64,000 nt of DNA, taken from positions 248,001 through 312,000 of the forward strand of contig NZ_PIOB01000003.1 of assembly GCF_002909255.1 (NCBI RefSeq), given 5' to 3'. This stretch comes from Arenibacter hampyeongensis (GTDB taxonomy: Bacteria > Bacteroidota > Bacteroidia > Flavobacteriales > Flavobacteriaceae). Under the pieces are notes generated by a model that was not told the DNA's origin, ran no database searches, and saw only the letters and a list, made by a program, of their open reading frames with translations. Position numbers and translations under genes: made by a program. Positions 44,432-55,200 of the stretch are shown one piece after another. Positions within the stretch are counted from its first letter, which is position 1, and each line of letters begins with the position of its first letter.

Positions 44432-44487
44432 ATCCAAAGATGTAAAATTTGTATTTATGGTATCTTTGTCTAAAGATAGGAATTCGG

Positions 44488-44874
44488 ATGTTCTTCAAGA
44501 ATAAAAAAAAATCACTTATAGAAATTGAGCAGCATGAACTCTTGGAACATGCTCAAACCAGGATAAAACAAAAAAAGAATCTGTTTAGCCACTTTGTTGT
44601 GTTTTTGATAGGAAGTGTATTTCTGATCATCATCAATAAAATTCTGAAGTATGGCGTGGAATACAACTGGTTTATATGGGCCATTACCTTTTGGGCATTT
44701 TTGTTCGCAATTCACATCTTTAACGTATTTGTCACCACAAAATTCATGGGGTTGGAATGGGAACGCACACAAAGGGAGAAATTAGTCCTAAAACAAAAAC
44801 AAAAAATAGCCGAATTACAGAAGGAGATCGAAACTGAATTTCCTTTATCAAACATTAATAAAAAAAAAGAATAG
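44488..44874 (+). CDS. 2TM domain protein
   Basis: A 128-residue membrane protein of the 2TM family: an N-terminal basic and helical stretch (LLEHAQTRIKQKKN), two hydrophobic segments at about residues 33-53 and 62-84, and a C-terminal coiled-coil-like tail (KLVLKQKQKIAELQKEIE). ATG 44488 is preferred to the TTG at 44449. Function is unknown. Its stop codon overlaps by one base the GTG start of folA, so the two genes are translationally coupled. Confidence 0.85.
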   Translation: MFFKNKKKSLIEIEQHELLEHAQTRIKQKKNLFSHFVVFLIGSVFLIIINKILKYGVEYNWFIWAITFWAFLFAIHIFNVFVTTKFMGLEWERTQREKLVLKQKQKIAELQKEIETEFPLSNINKKKE

Positions 44875-45377
44875 TGAACATCCTATCTATCATAGCTGCC
44901 GCTGGGGAGAATAACGCATTAGGGAAAGACAACGACCTACTATGGCATTTACCCGATGATTTTAAGCGGTTTAAAACCCTTACTTCAGGACATAAAATAA
45001 TCATGGGACGCAAAACTTTCGAGAGCTTCCCTAAACCTCTACCCAACAGAACCCATATTATAATAACCAGGGATAAGGACTATTCAGTAAACCATACCGA
45101 TTGTATTGTAGTACATTCCATGCAGGACGCATTGAACTTGGTAAAAGGCGATTCCCTATCCTTTATTATCGGAGGTGGCGAAATCTACCGGTTGGGATTG
45201 GAGCACGCTAACCAAATAGAACTTACCCGAGTGCATGGGTCCTTTGATGCGGACACCTTTTTTCCGAATTTTGACGAAACTAAATGGCAATTGACAAATG
45301 AGGAATACCATCCTAAGGATGAGAAACATAGGTATGATTTCACATATTTAACCTATATAAAAAAAGAGGACCAATAA
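44874..45377 (+). CDS. folA: Dihydrofolate reductase
   Basis: A 167-residue dihydrofolate reductase that regenerates tetrahydrofolate, needed after thymidylate synthase. It has LSIIAAAGENNALGKDNDLL, WHLPDDFKRFKTLT with the catalytic acid, MGRKTFESFP with the NADPH site, and FIIGGGEIYRLGL. It starts with GTG (44874) inside the stop codon of the 2TM gene (tAGTG). No upstream ATG exists in frame. It is convergent with murI. Confidence 0.95.
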   Translation: MNILSIIAAAGENNALGKDNDLLWHLPDDFKRFKTLTSGHKIIMGRKTFESFPKPLPNRTHIIITRDKDYSVNHTDCIVVHSMQDALNLVKGDSLSFIIGGGEIYRLGLEHANQIELTRVHGSFDADTFFPNFDETKWQLTNEEYHPKDEKHRYDFTYLTYIKKEDQ

Positions 45378-45395
45378 CCAGCGAAAGTGAATTAG

Positions 45396-46187
45396 TTAAA
45401 AATCTAAATATTGTGCCTTATACAGTACCCGAACATCCTTTAAAAAGGCTTTTAAAACCGAGACATCCCCATTTGTAAAAAATTGATGCTCTATTTCCTC
45501 TTGAGGTGGGCTATTTAATAAATCAGATAGCTGTAAAACGTTTTTGGTATGTTTGGCCACACCCTCCCCAGAATCAATAATCTTAATATTACCCGGCAAT
45601 ATTTCCTTTATCAATGGAATTAAATATGGATAATGTGTGCATCCCAGAACCAATTGATCCATACCTTGACTTAACATAGGCTCCAAATAGTTTTTCAATA
45701 GTACCTTGGTTTGGGCAGTATTAACCTCACCTTTTTCTATAAGCTCCACCAAGCCTGTACCTACTTGGTCAAGTACCTTTATGCCATTGGCATGGATTTC
45801 CGAAGTATTATGGAACAAGGCACTTGTCAATGTTCCCTTGGTAGCCAAAACTCCCACGATTTTGGTTTTGGAATTCCAGGCTGCAGGCTTAATGGCCGGT
45901 TCAATTCCAATCAACGGTATCTTATAACTTGCCCTAAGTTCTTTAATGGCATTCGTGGTGGCGGTGTTACAGGCTACAACTATTAGCTTGCAGCCCTTTT
46001 TTAAAAGTAATTCAACATTTTTAATGCTGAGCTGAAGTATTTGTTCCTTTGACTTTTCCCCATAAGGGGCATTCTTACTATCGGCCAAATAAATTGTTGC
46101 TTCATGGGGAAGAATCTTGTTGATCTCCCGCCAAATAGAAGTGCCTCCAACACCCGAATCGAAAATTCCTATAGGACCTTTATTCAT
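45396..46187 (-). CDS. murI: Glutamate racemase
   Basis: A 263-residue glutamate racemase supplying D-glutamate for peptidoglycan. The two catalytic cysteines are visible in VVACNTATTNA (about residue 72) and VLGCTHYPYL (about residue 183); GIFDSGVGGTSIW and NAPYGEKS are the substrate-loop motifs at the N-terminus. It is co-directional with mpl, 32 bases downstream of it, a sensible cell-wall pair. Confidence 0.95.
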   Translation of the reverse strand: MNKGPIGIFDSGVGGTSIWREINKILPHEATIYLADSKNAPYGEKSKEQILQLSIKNVELLLKKGCKLIVVACNTATTNAIKELRASYKIPLIGIEPAIKPAAWNSKTKIVGVLATKGTLTSALFHNTSEIHANGIKVLDQVGTGLVELIEKGEVNTAQTKVLLKNYLEPMLSQGMDQLVLGCTHYPYLIPLIKEILPGNIKIIDSGEGVAKHTKNVLQLSDLLNSPPQEEIEHQFFTNGDVSVLKAFLKDVRVLYKAQYLDF

Positions 46188-46219
46188 TTAATAAAAGATT
46201 AAGTAGCCATAAAGTTACA

Positions 46220-47581
46220 TTAATATCGCTCCACCATCTCCTTAACCTCCACCAAATTCAACCCACCATAATTCCCTGAACTCATTAGTAGCAATACAGC
46301 ATTATCATAATCCTGAGCAAAAACAAAATCTTTGAAAACTTCGGCCTGGGTAAAAATTTGTAGGTCATCACGAACAAAAGCTTCTGAGATTTGTTCTGGA
46401 GTAACTTCCTTAAGCTTCTTTATCTTAACCGATTCCGGTAAATAGAAAACCGATGCTATATCCGCATCCTCCAGCGCTCCTTTATACTCCTTTAAAAATT
46501 CAGGGTTAAAGCTGCTATAGGTATGTAATTCCAGACAAGCAATTAATTTTCTGTCCGGATATTGCTCTCTTACAGCCTTGGTTGTGGCCATTACCTTGCT
46601 TGGTGAATGGGCAAAATCCTTGTAGGCCACTGCAGTCTTTCCTTCGGCAATTTTCTCCAATCTTTTGGAAGCCCCTTTAAAAGATGCAATAGCCTCATAG
46701 AAATCATCCTCATCCACTCCCATATTTTGGCATATCCATTTTGCCCCGGCCAAATTGCTTAGGTTATGCTTCCCGAAAACTTCAATAGGCATGGGTCCCT
46801 CTGGAGTTTCCAAAATAGTTTGTCCGTTTTCGACAATATATTCAGGAGTGTTATAGGGTAGTTTTCTTATGGCATTCCCAGATGCCCTTACCACCTTATC
46901 CACTTCTGGATCTTCCTCGTTATAGGTAATACTACCTCCTTTGACAATACTATCCACAAAAATCCGGAATTGCTCTACATAATTTTCATAGGTGGGAAAT
47001 ACATTAATATGATCCCAGGCTATACCGCTCAAAAGGGCAATGTTGGGCTTGTACAAGTGAAATTTTGGCCTCCTATCTATAGGCGAGGACAAATATTCGT
47101 CCCCCTCCAAAACAATAAAATCGTTCTCCTCTGTAAGATGTACCATGCGATCAAATCCGTCCAGTTGGGCTCCTACCATGAAATCCACAGGTTTGTCGTG
47201 ATAATTTAGAACATGTAATATCATGGAGGTAATGGTCGTCTTACCATGACTTCCCCCAATGACCACCCTAGTTTTATTCTTGGATTGTTCGTATAAAAAT
47301 TCCGGATAGGAATATATTTTTAATCCCAATTCCTGAGCCTTTAAAAGCTCAGGGTTATCAGCCTTGGCATGCATTCCCAAAATTACTGCATCCAAACTTG
47401 AGTGTAACTTTTCGGGGAACCAGCCAAAAGATTCGGGTAGAAGTCCCTTAGCTTCCAACCTAGTTTTGGAAGGTTCAAAAATTACGTCATCACTACCAGA
47501 AATGATATACCCCTTATGATGTAATGCCAAAGCCAAATTGTGCATTGCACTGCCTCCGATGGCAATAAAATGAATATGCAT
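46220..47581 (-). CDS. mpl: Murein peptide ligase Mpl (UDP-MurNAc:tripeptide ligase family)
   Basis: A 453-residue Mur ligase of the Mpl type, which recycles cell-wall tripeptide by joining it to UDP-MurNAc. The UDP-binding N-terminus reads IHFIAIGGSAMHNLALALHH, the ATP loop is GGSHGKTTITSMI near residue 108, and VVLEGDEYLS / WDHINVFPT follow in the central domain. MurC is the close relative, but the N-terminus fits Mpl better. The promoter at 47602-47630 drives it, with murI next. Confidence 0.92.
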   Translation of the reverse strand: MHIHFIAIGGSAMHNLALALHHKGYIISGSDDVIFEPSKTRLEAKGLLPESFGWFPEKLHSSLDAVILGMHAKADNPELLKAQELGLKIYSYPEFLYEQSKNKTRVVIGGSHGKTTITSMILHVLNYHDKPVDFMVGAQLDGFDRMVHLTEENDFIVLEGDEYLSSPIDRRPKFHLYKPNIALLSGIAWDHINVFPTYENYVEQFRIFVDSIVKGGSITYNEEDPEVDKVVRASGNAIRKLPYNTPEYIVENGQTILETPEGPMPIEVFGKHNLSNLAGAKWICQNMGVDEDDFYEAIASFKGASKRLEKIAEGKTAVAYKDFAHSPSKVMATTKAVREQYPDRKLIACLELHTYSSFNPEFLKEYKGALEDADIASVFYLPESVKIKKLKEVTPEQISEAFVRDDLQIFTQAEVFKDFVFAQDYDNAVLLLMSSGNYGGLNLVEVKEMVERY

Positions 47582-47601
47582 GTAAAAATCAATTTAAGGG
47601 G

Positions 47602-47630
47602 CAAAGATAATCATTGTTCAAGGCTATCAA
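47602..47630 (-). promoter_or_regulatory. Promoter of mpl-murI
   Basis: Consensus -7 box TATCTTTG (rc of 47602-47609) and TTG -33 element (rc of 47628-47630) with 18 nt between. The leader to the mpl ATG is short, about 15-20 nt. Confidence 0.6.
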
Positions 47631-47892
47631 AAAAAGTTATTTTACGGTTTCATTTTTTAAGGAAAATAAATAGCATTAAACCCAAGTTGCCCTTGACTCT
47701 TGAAGGAACCTATCTAAGGGTCCAGACATTAAACCAGTTACCCGGCCAAAAAGGCGGGGTTCGTTCGACTATCCCATTTCAACGAGCCCGCGGCATTTAA
47801 AATGCGGATCACACGAATAAAGCTTGGAATAAGGCCGAAAAGAATATTTAAACCCTTAATATTTTTTAATTTAGTGCCAAAGGATCCAAAAA
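47631..47892. other. Intergenic stretch between divergent mpl and cupin genes
   Basis: About 260 bases with no gene. A GC-richer island around 47740-47815 contains the small dyad GCATTTAAAATGC (47792-47804). Otherwise only the cupin promoter region is expected here; no clear -7 box was seen for it. Confidence 0.4.
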
Positions 47893-48210
47893 ATGAAAAT
47901 AAAACTTGCCGAAATTGACTCCAAAGAAATTATGCCGGGCTACCACGGAAAACTTATCCATACACAAAATATGAGTTTGGCCTTTTGGGAAGTGGAAAAA
48001 GGAGCCATAGTTCCTGAGCATGCCCATATCAATGAGCAGGTGATGCAGGTATTGGAGGGGAAATTTGAATTTACCCTGGACGGTATTACCAATACCTATG
48101 AACCAGGAGACTTGGTAATAATCCCACCATATGTCTCCCATAGTGGACGCGCCTTAACACCCTGTAAACTAATGGATGTTTTTAGCCCTACAAGGGATGA
48201 ATATAGATAA
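47893..48210 (+). CDS. Cupin domain protein
   Basis: A 105-residue single cupin barrel. The metal-binding motif is recognisable as EHAHINEQVMQVLEGKFEF (about residues 38-56) and the second cupin motif as YEPGDLVIIPPYVSHSG (about 75-91), giving two to three histidines and one glutamate for metal. Substrate unknown; such proteins are often isomerases, dioxygenases or sensors. It is followed 43 bases later by the SDR gene on the same strand, so the pair may act in one pathway. Confidence 0.88.
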   Translation: MKIKLAEIDSKEIMPGYHGKLIHTQNMSLAFWEVEKGAIVPEHAHINEQVMQVLEGKFEFTLDGITNTYEPGDLVIIPPYVSHSGRALTPCKLMDVFSPTRDEYR

Positions 48211-48253
48211 ATGGTTTATCCCATAGGGAGAGGATTAAAAAAACAATTACAAG

Positions 48254-49039
48254 ATGAACATATCACTCAAAAATAAAAAAGCATTGGTCGGAGGCAGTAG
48301 CCGAGGAATTGGAAGAGCCATTGCCCATCAATTGGCCGCCAGTGGCGCTAGTGTAACAGTCATGGCCCGAAGTGAGGACAAATTAAAGTCCTTGATAGCC
48401 GATTTACCAACCAATAACGGACAGCAACACCAGTATTTGAAAGTAGATTATTCCGATTTTGCAGGATACAAGGAAAGTATTGCCGCCTTCTTTAAAACAA
48501 ACATGGTAGATATCTTGGTAAACAACACCCAGGGACCTTCTGCTGGGGGCGCCTTGGATAAAAAGACAGATGATTATCAACAGGCGTTCGACCTGCTTTT
48601 TAAAACTACGATTTTTACAACGGAACAGGCTCTAAAGGGAATGATAGCCCAGAAATATGGACGAATTATTAACGTAGCCTCTATTTCGGTAAAGGAACCT
48701 TTATCCTATTTGGCCCTTTCCAATAGCATCAGGGCGGCGGTAGTTACCTGGTCCAAAACCTTGGCCTCCGATGTTGGCAAATACAACATTACAGTGAACA
48801 GTACCTTAACTGGATATTTTAATACGGAAAGACTAAAAGAGCTTAATGGTGCCAAGGCCAAATCCTTGGGCATTCCGATTACTGAAGTTGAAAAACAAAT
48901 GCTTTCCCATGTTCCCGTAGGCCGATTTGGCAATCCAGGGGAATATGGCCATTTGGTTACTTTTTTAGCATCCGAGTACTCCTCTTTTATAACGGGGATC
49001 AACATCCCAATAGATGGTGGATTGCTAAAATCGCTTTAA
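48254..49039 (+). CDS. SDR family protein lacking the usual Tyr/Lys catalytic pair
   Basis: A 261-residue short-chain dehydrogenase/reductase with a modified nucleotide loop (GGSSRGIG, residues 13-20) and a C-terminal VTFLASEYSSFITGINIPIDGG. The Asn motif is DILVNNTQGPSAG. At the place of the catalytic YxxxK the sequence reads YLALSNSIRAAV, so the tyrosine and lysine in register are replaced. This matches the divergent 3-oxoacyl-ACP-reductase-like SDR group rather than a damaged gene. The reaction is unknown. The cupin gene lies just upstream. Confidence 0.85.
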   Translation: MNISLKNKKALVGGSSRGIGRAIAHQLAASGASVTVMARSEDKLKSLIADLPTNNGQQHQYLKVDYSDFAGYKESIAAFFKTNMVDILVNNTQGPSAGGALDKKTDDYQQAFDLLFKTTIFTTEQALKGMIAQKYGRIINVASISVKEPLSYLALSNSIRAAVVTWSKTLASDVGKYNITVNSTLTGYFNTERLKELNGAKAKSLGIPITEVEKQMLSHVPVGRFGNPGEYGHLVTFLASEYSSFITGINIPIDGGLLKSL

Positions 49040-49281
49040 TATTCAGGCTCAGTAACAAAATTCCTTGTTTTTTACACCGATATCAAAAGACATTGAACGG
49101 GCAAAGGATATTGATGCTACTTTAGGTTGTTCAAAAAATCTCTGCACCTGGGAAGCAACGTTGGTATTCTTTTTGCATCTATGCTCTTCAAGGTAAGTTT
49201 GCTCACTTAAAAGGGCAGTTCACTCATTTACGCTTGCGATAACTTGAAATATAGCCCAGTTTTGTTCTTTAAATTAATACG

Positions 49282-52200
49282 ATGAAAAAGATAGCAACAA
49301 TATTCACCATAATTCTATTCTCACAATTGGGGCAATCCCAGTCTACCAACGATTCTTATACTGCCTTATGGGAAAGGGTCCAAAAATTTGAAAAGGAGGC
49401 ATTGACAAGATCAGCGCTGAATATTGTAGCCTTAATTTCCAAAAAAGCCAAAAACGAACAGAATTCCGTTGAAATCATAAAATCCCTTTTGTACACCTCC
49501 AAATACGCCTTAACCTTGGAGGAGGATGCCCAATTAAAAATAGTCCAGGACTTTAAATTGGAAATAGCCCACAGCCAATTCCCTACCACCAATATATTGG
49601 AAAGTTATTTGGCGAATATATATTGGCAGTATTTTCAACAAAATAGGTATCAATTCTACGAACGTACAGAAACAAAGGAAAAAATTGACAGTGTTGATTT
49701 CAGAACCTGGGACCTGACCACAATTTTCCATGAAATCAATATACATTTTGAAGCGTCGTTGCAAAATCCATCAGAATTACAAAACCTCAAAGTGGATACG
49801 TTCAAGGAAATCCTGGAAGAACAAAAAGGTTCGGAAATTTATCGCCCTGCCCTATTTGACCTTTTGGCACATGCGGCATTGGATTTTTATAAGTCAGATG
49901 AAAACGGCATTACACGGCCAGCTGATAAATTTGAACTGAACATGCCCGAAATTTTATGTGAAGCGAAACATTTTATTGAGCAGAAAATAAGCCTAAGTGA
50001 TAAAACTTCCCTTCAAGCCAAGGCAATAATGGTATATCAGCAACTCTTGGATTTTCATTCACAAGACCCTTCAAGTGAGGCTTATGTGGATGTAGATATA
50101 GAACGCCTTAAGTATATTAGGAAACATGCCGTATTCCAAAATAAGGACAAACAGTATCTGGAGGTTTTGCAAAATACCGCCGAAGCCCAAAAGAGCAATA
50201 AAAATTCGGCCCTATACCAATATGAAATTGCCTTGTTGTACCGGGAATGGGGCAACAGCTATCAGCCTAATATCAAAGATGAACACCGTTGGAGACAGAA
50301 AGAAGCCTTGGCAGTTTGCGAATCGGTTTTAGGCCGATTTCCAAATAGCAGGGGTGCCGAAAAATGCGCAGCTTTAAAATCGGAGATTCTTTCCAAAGAC
50401 ATTCAATTGACAACGGAACGATATATTCCGGTCAACAAGCCTTCTCGTTTACTAGTAGACTATAGAAACTTGAATACACTGGTTTTATCAGCCCGTAGGA
50501 TATCCCAAAAGGAAATAAAACAGCTTAACGAACTATATCCCGATGACAAGAAATTAGCGTTTATCCAAAAACTAAAGGAAGTTAAAAAATGGGATGCCAA
50601 ACTCATTAATGAAAATGACTATCAACCCCATAAAATTGAAATTTTATTACCTGAATTGGCGAATGGGTCCTATATCATATTAGGCGTCCCCAATGTCGAA
50701 AAAAATACAACTTTCTCCTACAGCCCAATTCAAGTCTCCAACCTGGCATTGGTAGAGGGCCAAACCAATACGGATCATCACTTCCAGCTAATAAATCGAA
50801 ACAACGGTAAGCCCATTTCGGGAGCTACCTTAAAACTTTCCTATCATCAAAACTACGAAAGACCTCTATTGACCAAGACTTTGATCACCGACGGAAAAGG
50901 CATGGCTGTCCTTCCCCTTTCCAAGGAGCGCTGGAACAAGGTAGATATCCTGATCAATACTAAAAATGAAGAGGCCTACTTTGAAGATTTTTATGTTAAT
51001 GCCAAATATGATCAAGGTGAGGAAGACAACCGCTTTTCCTGTTTTTTGTTTACGGACCGTAGCATTTACAGACCGGGACAACCTTTATATTTCAAAGGGG
51101 TGGCGATGGTGCAAAAAGATGACAAATCCTCCGTACTTACCAATACTAAATTAACGGTAAGCCTTATGGATGTTAATCATCAAGAAGTGGCCCAACAAGA
51201 ATTTAAGACCAATGATTATGGTTCCATTTCAGGAGAATTTATTTTACCCAATATCGGGCTTACAGGTAATTATTATCTGAAAGTAGATTCTGCTGAAGTT
51301 GATATTAGCGGCAATATTTATTTTTTAGTGGAAGAATATAAACGTCCCAAATTTGAAACTCAATTGGAACCAATAACGGAGACGTATAGGGTCAATGACA
51401 GTATCTCTGTTAACGGTAAGGCCACTGCGTATGCAGGAAGCCTTATTACCGATGCGAAAGTGAGCTATACCGTTCGCCGGGTAGTGTATTTTCCAGCATG
51501 GTATTATTGGCGCCTACCCTATTTTGAGGGTACTCCACAAGAAATTGCCCATGGCGAGACGGTTACCGATGCCAATGGTAAATACCAGATTAACTTTACA
51601 GCCATACCGGATTTAAGTATTGACAAAGAAAATCTACCTACCTTTAATTATGAGGTCACGGCAGACGTAACGGACCTCAATGGGGAGACCCATAGTGCAA
51701 CTACCATGATCAACGTTGGCTATCATGCGCTTACCGCAGATATCCAAATCACAGACCTCCTTGATAAGGATATAACGAATCCTAAGATTTCCATCGCCAC
51801 CAACAACCTAAACGGACAATTTGTTCCAGCTCAGGGCACCTTGAAAATGTATAAATTACAAGCCCCTGGCAAGGTATTAAGACCAAGACCTTGGGCAGCG
51901 CCCGATTATAACGGCTTTGGAAAGTCCAAATTCAAGGAACTTTTTCCCCATGAAGCCTTTGGCAAAGAGGACAATGCTGCCTATTGGGAAAAAGGTGAAC
52001 TGGTATGGGATTCCAGTTTTGATACAGGAAAATCCAAGGAAATAGGGTTTGGCAACGTTAAAAAGTGGTTGTCAGGAAAATATGTCATAGAACTGGAAAC
52101 AAAAGATAAATTTGGTCAACTGGTAAAGGATATTACACAAACTACCTTTTACAGTGATAATGATAAGAAGTTAGCGGACAATCAGCTTTTTCAAATCAAG

Positions 52201-55200
52201 ACAGACAAAAACACCTATACCATAGGGGACAAAGTGCAGCTTACGTTGCTTTCAAGTGCGGAAGATATTTCTATTTCGGTATTCATTGAAAAGGACCGCA
52301 AAGTTGTTGCAACCCATATCATTGAATTGCACAATAATTCAAAGACCATCGAAATTCCAGTTACTTCGGAGGATTTAGGAGGATTTGCCATTAATTATAG
52401 CTACTCGGCATATAATTCGTTTCAAACGGGAAGCCTTTCAATCGCTATCCCCTATCCCAGTTCCGATCTAAAAATAGAAACTATCACTTTTAGGGACAAG
52501 CTACTGCCAGGAAAAGACGAAACTTGGTCCTTTAAAATTAAAGGTCCCAAAGGGGATAAGGTAACCGCAGAACTGCTGGCCGGCATGTACGATGCCTCGT
52601 TGGATGCTTTTACTGGGCATCATTGGAATTTTTCTCCCAAGTATAGAGGACAATATTACTCCAACAGGTATTTAAATGCCTATAAAAGTTATGGAATTAC
52701 CTCATTTAACACGTATTTAAATTTTGGGGACGGTCTCACCTATGACCCACAATATTATGACTCCTTTGATTGGTTCGGTTTCCATTTTGGATATGGTTAT
52801 GCCCGTAGGGAAAGAATGATGATGAAGAGCAGTGCGCCAGGTGTCATTATGGAAATGCAGGCTGATAGTGAATCATTGGATGAAACGGTAGTGACCGGTA
52901 TGGGAGCACCAGCTTCTGAGAACAAAGCGGACGACAATCAAGTTCCACAGACCAACAATAAGGAAAAAGATGGATTTGATGATATACAGATTCGGAAAAA
53001 TCTTCAGGAGACTGCTTTTTTCTTCCCTCAACTATTGACCGATCAGGATGGAAATGTAACTTTCAGTTTTACTACGCCAGAGGCCTTGACAAAATGGAAG
53101 TTGCAGTTGCTGGCACATACCAAAACTTTGGAAAGTGCCACCACCACCTTGCAAACTGTTACACAAAAGGAATTGATGGTAACCCCTAATGTACCTCGCT
53201 TTCTGCGTGAGGGCGATAAAATAGTTATCAGTACAAAAATTGCAAATCTAACGGAAAGATCGCTTGCTGGAGTAGCCAGATTGGAATTGGTGGATGTTAT
53301 TACCGGAAAAGAAGTTACCAAAGAATTATTGATTACCGACACCTCGTCAAAATCATCTAAAATCGAAAATACATTTACTGTAGATGCCAAGGGAAACACC
53401 CAGGTGTCATGGCATTTAAAAATTCCGGAAGGATTGGAAGCTATCCAATATAAAGTAATGGCAAAAGCGGGCGATTTTAGTGATGGGGAACAAAATGTAC
53501 TCCCAGTACTCACGAACCGCATGTTGGTTACCGAAACATTGCCAATGTGGGTGCGCGGCAATGAAACAAGGACCTTTACCTTGGATAAATTAAAGAACAC
53601 CAACTCAACCACCCTAAGACATCATCAACTTACGCTAGAGATAACTTCCAATCCTGCATGGTACGCAGTACAGGCCCTTCCTTATTTAATGGAATATCCC
53701 TATGACTGTAATGAGCAAATATTTTCAAGATTCTATGCCAACACCTTGGGGGGATACATTACAAATTCCAATCCAAGAATACAGGAGGTCTTTAAACAAT
53801 GGGCCAATGCCGATGCGCTGTTGAGCAATCTTGAAAAGAATCAAGAATTAAAATCGATTTTAATTCAGGAAACGCCATGGTTAAGGGATGCACAATCCGA
53901 ATCCGAACAAAAGAAACGTATAGCGCTGCTCTTCGATCTTAATAAATTAATGAATGACCAGGCCAATGCCTTTAATAAACTGGAACAAAATCAAATGTTG
54001 TCCGGAGCCTGGGCATGGTTTAATGGTGGTCCGGAAAACCGATTTATCACACAACACATCATCACCGGTTTAGGCCATCTTGAAAAACTAACATCGACCA
54101 AAACAAGTAAAGGAAAATCAGGGTCCAATATAAGCCGTGCCCCTAAAGAACAGCAAATGATAGCAAAGGCAGTAGCCTATTTGGATGAGGAATTTGTGAA
54201 AGAATACGAGCAAATGAAAAAATATGCCAGGAACCTGAACGATGATCATTTAAGCCCGACCCAGCTACATTACCTTTATATGCGCAGTTTTTATCCAGAC
54301 ATTGAAATCGCTAAAAAGGTTGAAGAAATTATGGATTACTACAAAACCCAGGCGCAAAAATATTGGGTTAAAAAGGATTTGTACGCAAAGGGGCTTCTAT
54401 CCTTATTTCTTAATAGGAATGGAAATACAACTACCGCCAATAAAATAATCAAGTCCTTGGAAGAAAACAGCATAAGCAGTGAGGAATTGGGCATGTATTG
54501 GAAAGAAAACACCAATTCCTGGTTTTGGCACCAGGCACCGATAGAGACCCAATCCCTGCTGATCGAGGCCTTTTCTGAAATAAAAAACGATGTTCAAACT
54601 GTGGATAACCTTAAAATATGGTTATTAAAGAACAAACAGACCAATCAATGGAAAACTACAAAAGCTACCACAGATGCGGTGTATGCGCTATTATTACGGG
54701 GAAGTGACTGGTTGTCCCTTACAGATGCCGTTGACGTAATGGTTGGGGGAGAAAAAATTAAACCTTCCCAATTGGAAGATGTGAAAGTGGAAGCAGGCAC
54801 CGGGTATTTTAAAACCACATGGGCCAAAAATGAAATAACACCAAAAATGGCAGAGATACAACTTGTGAAAAAGGGAGATGGAATTGCTTGGGGGGGGCTA
54901 TACTGGCAATATTTTGAAGATTTGGACAAAATTACGGCAGCTAAAACACCTTTGATATTAAAAAAGAAAGTGTTCTTAAAAAAGAACACCGATACAGGTG
55001 AGCTAATATCCGAAATTAAAGATGAAACACATTTAAATGTAGGTGATTTAGTGCGGATAAGAATTGAGCTAAGCGTAGATAGACCTATGGAATTTGTACA
55101 TATGAAAGACATGAGGGCTGCTGGGCTGGAACCCATCAATGTACTATCTAGTTATAAATGGCAAGATGGACTGGGTTACTATGAAAGCACCAAAGACGCT

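Noticed and set aside
48216..48239. TTATCCCATAGGGA upstream of the SDR gene as a fourth Rrf2 site
   Set aside because: The left part matches the site at 8633 but the right part is out of register and the gene has no sulfur link; likely coincidence around a ribosome-binding region.
53043..53612. Minus-strand open frame of 189 codons
   Set aside because: Antisense to the A2M domain of the macroglobulin gene.
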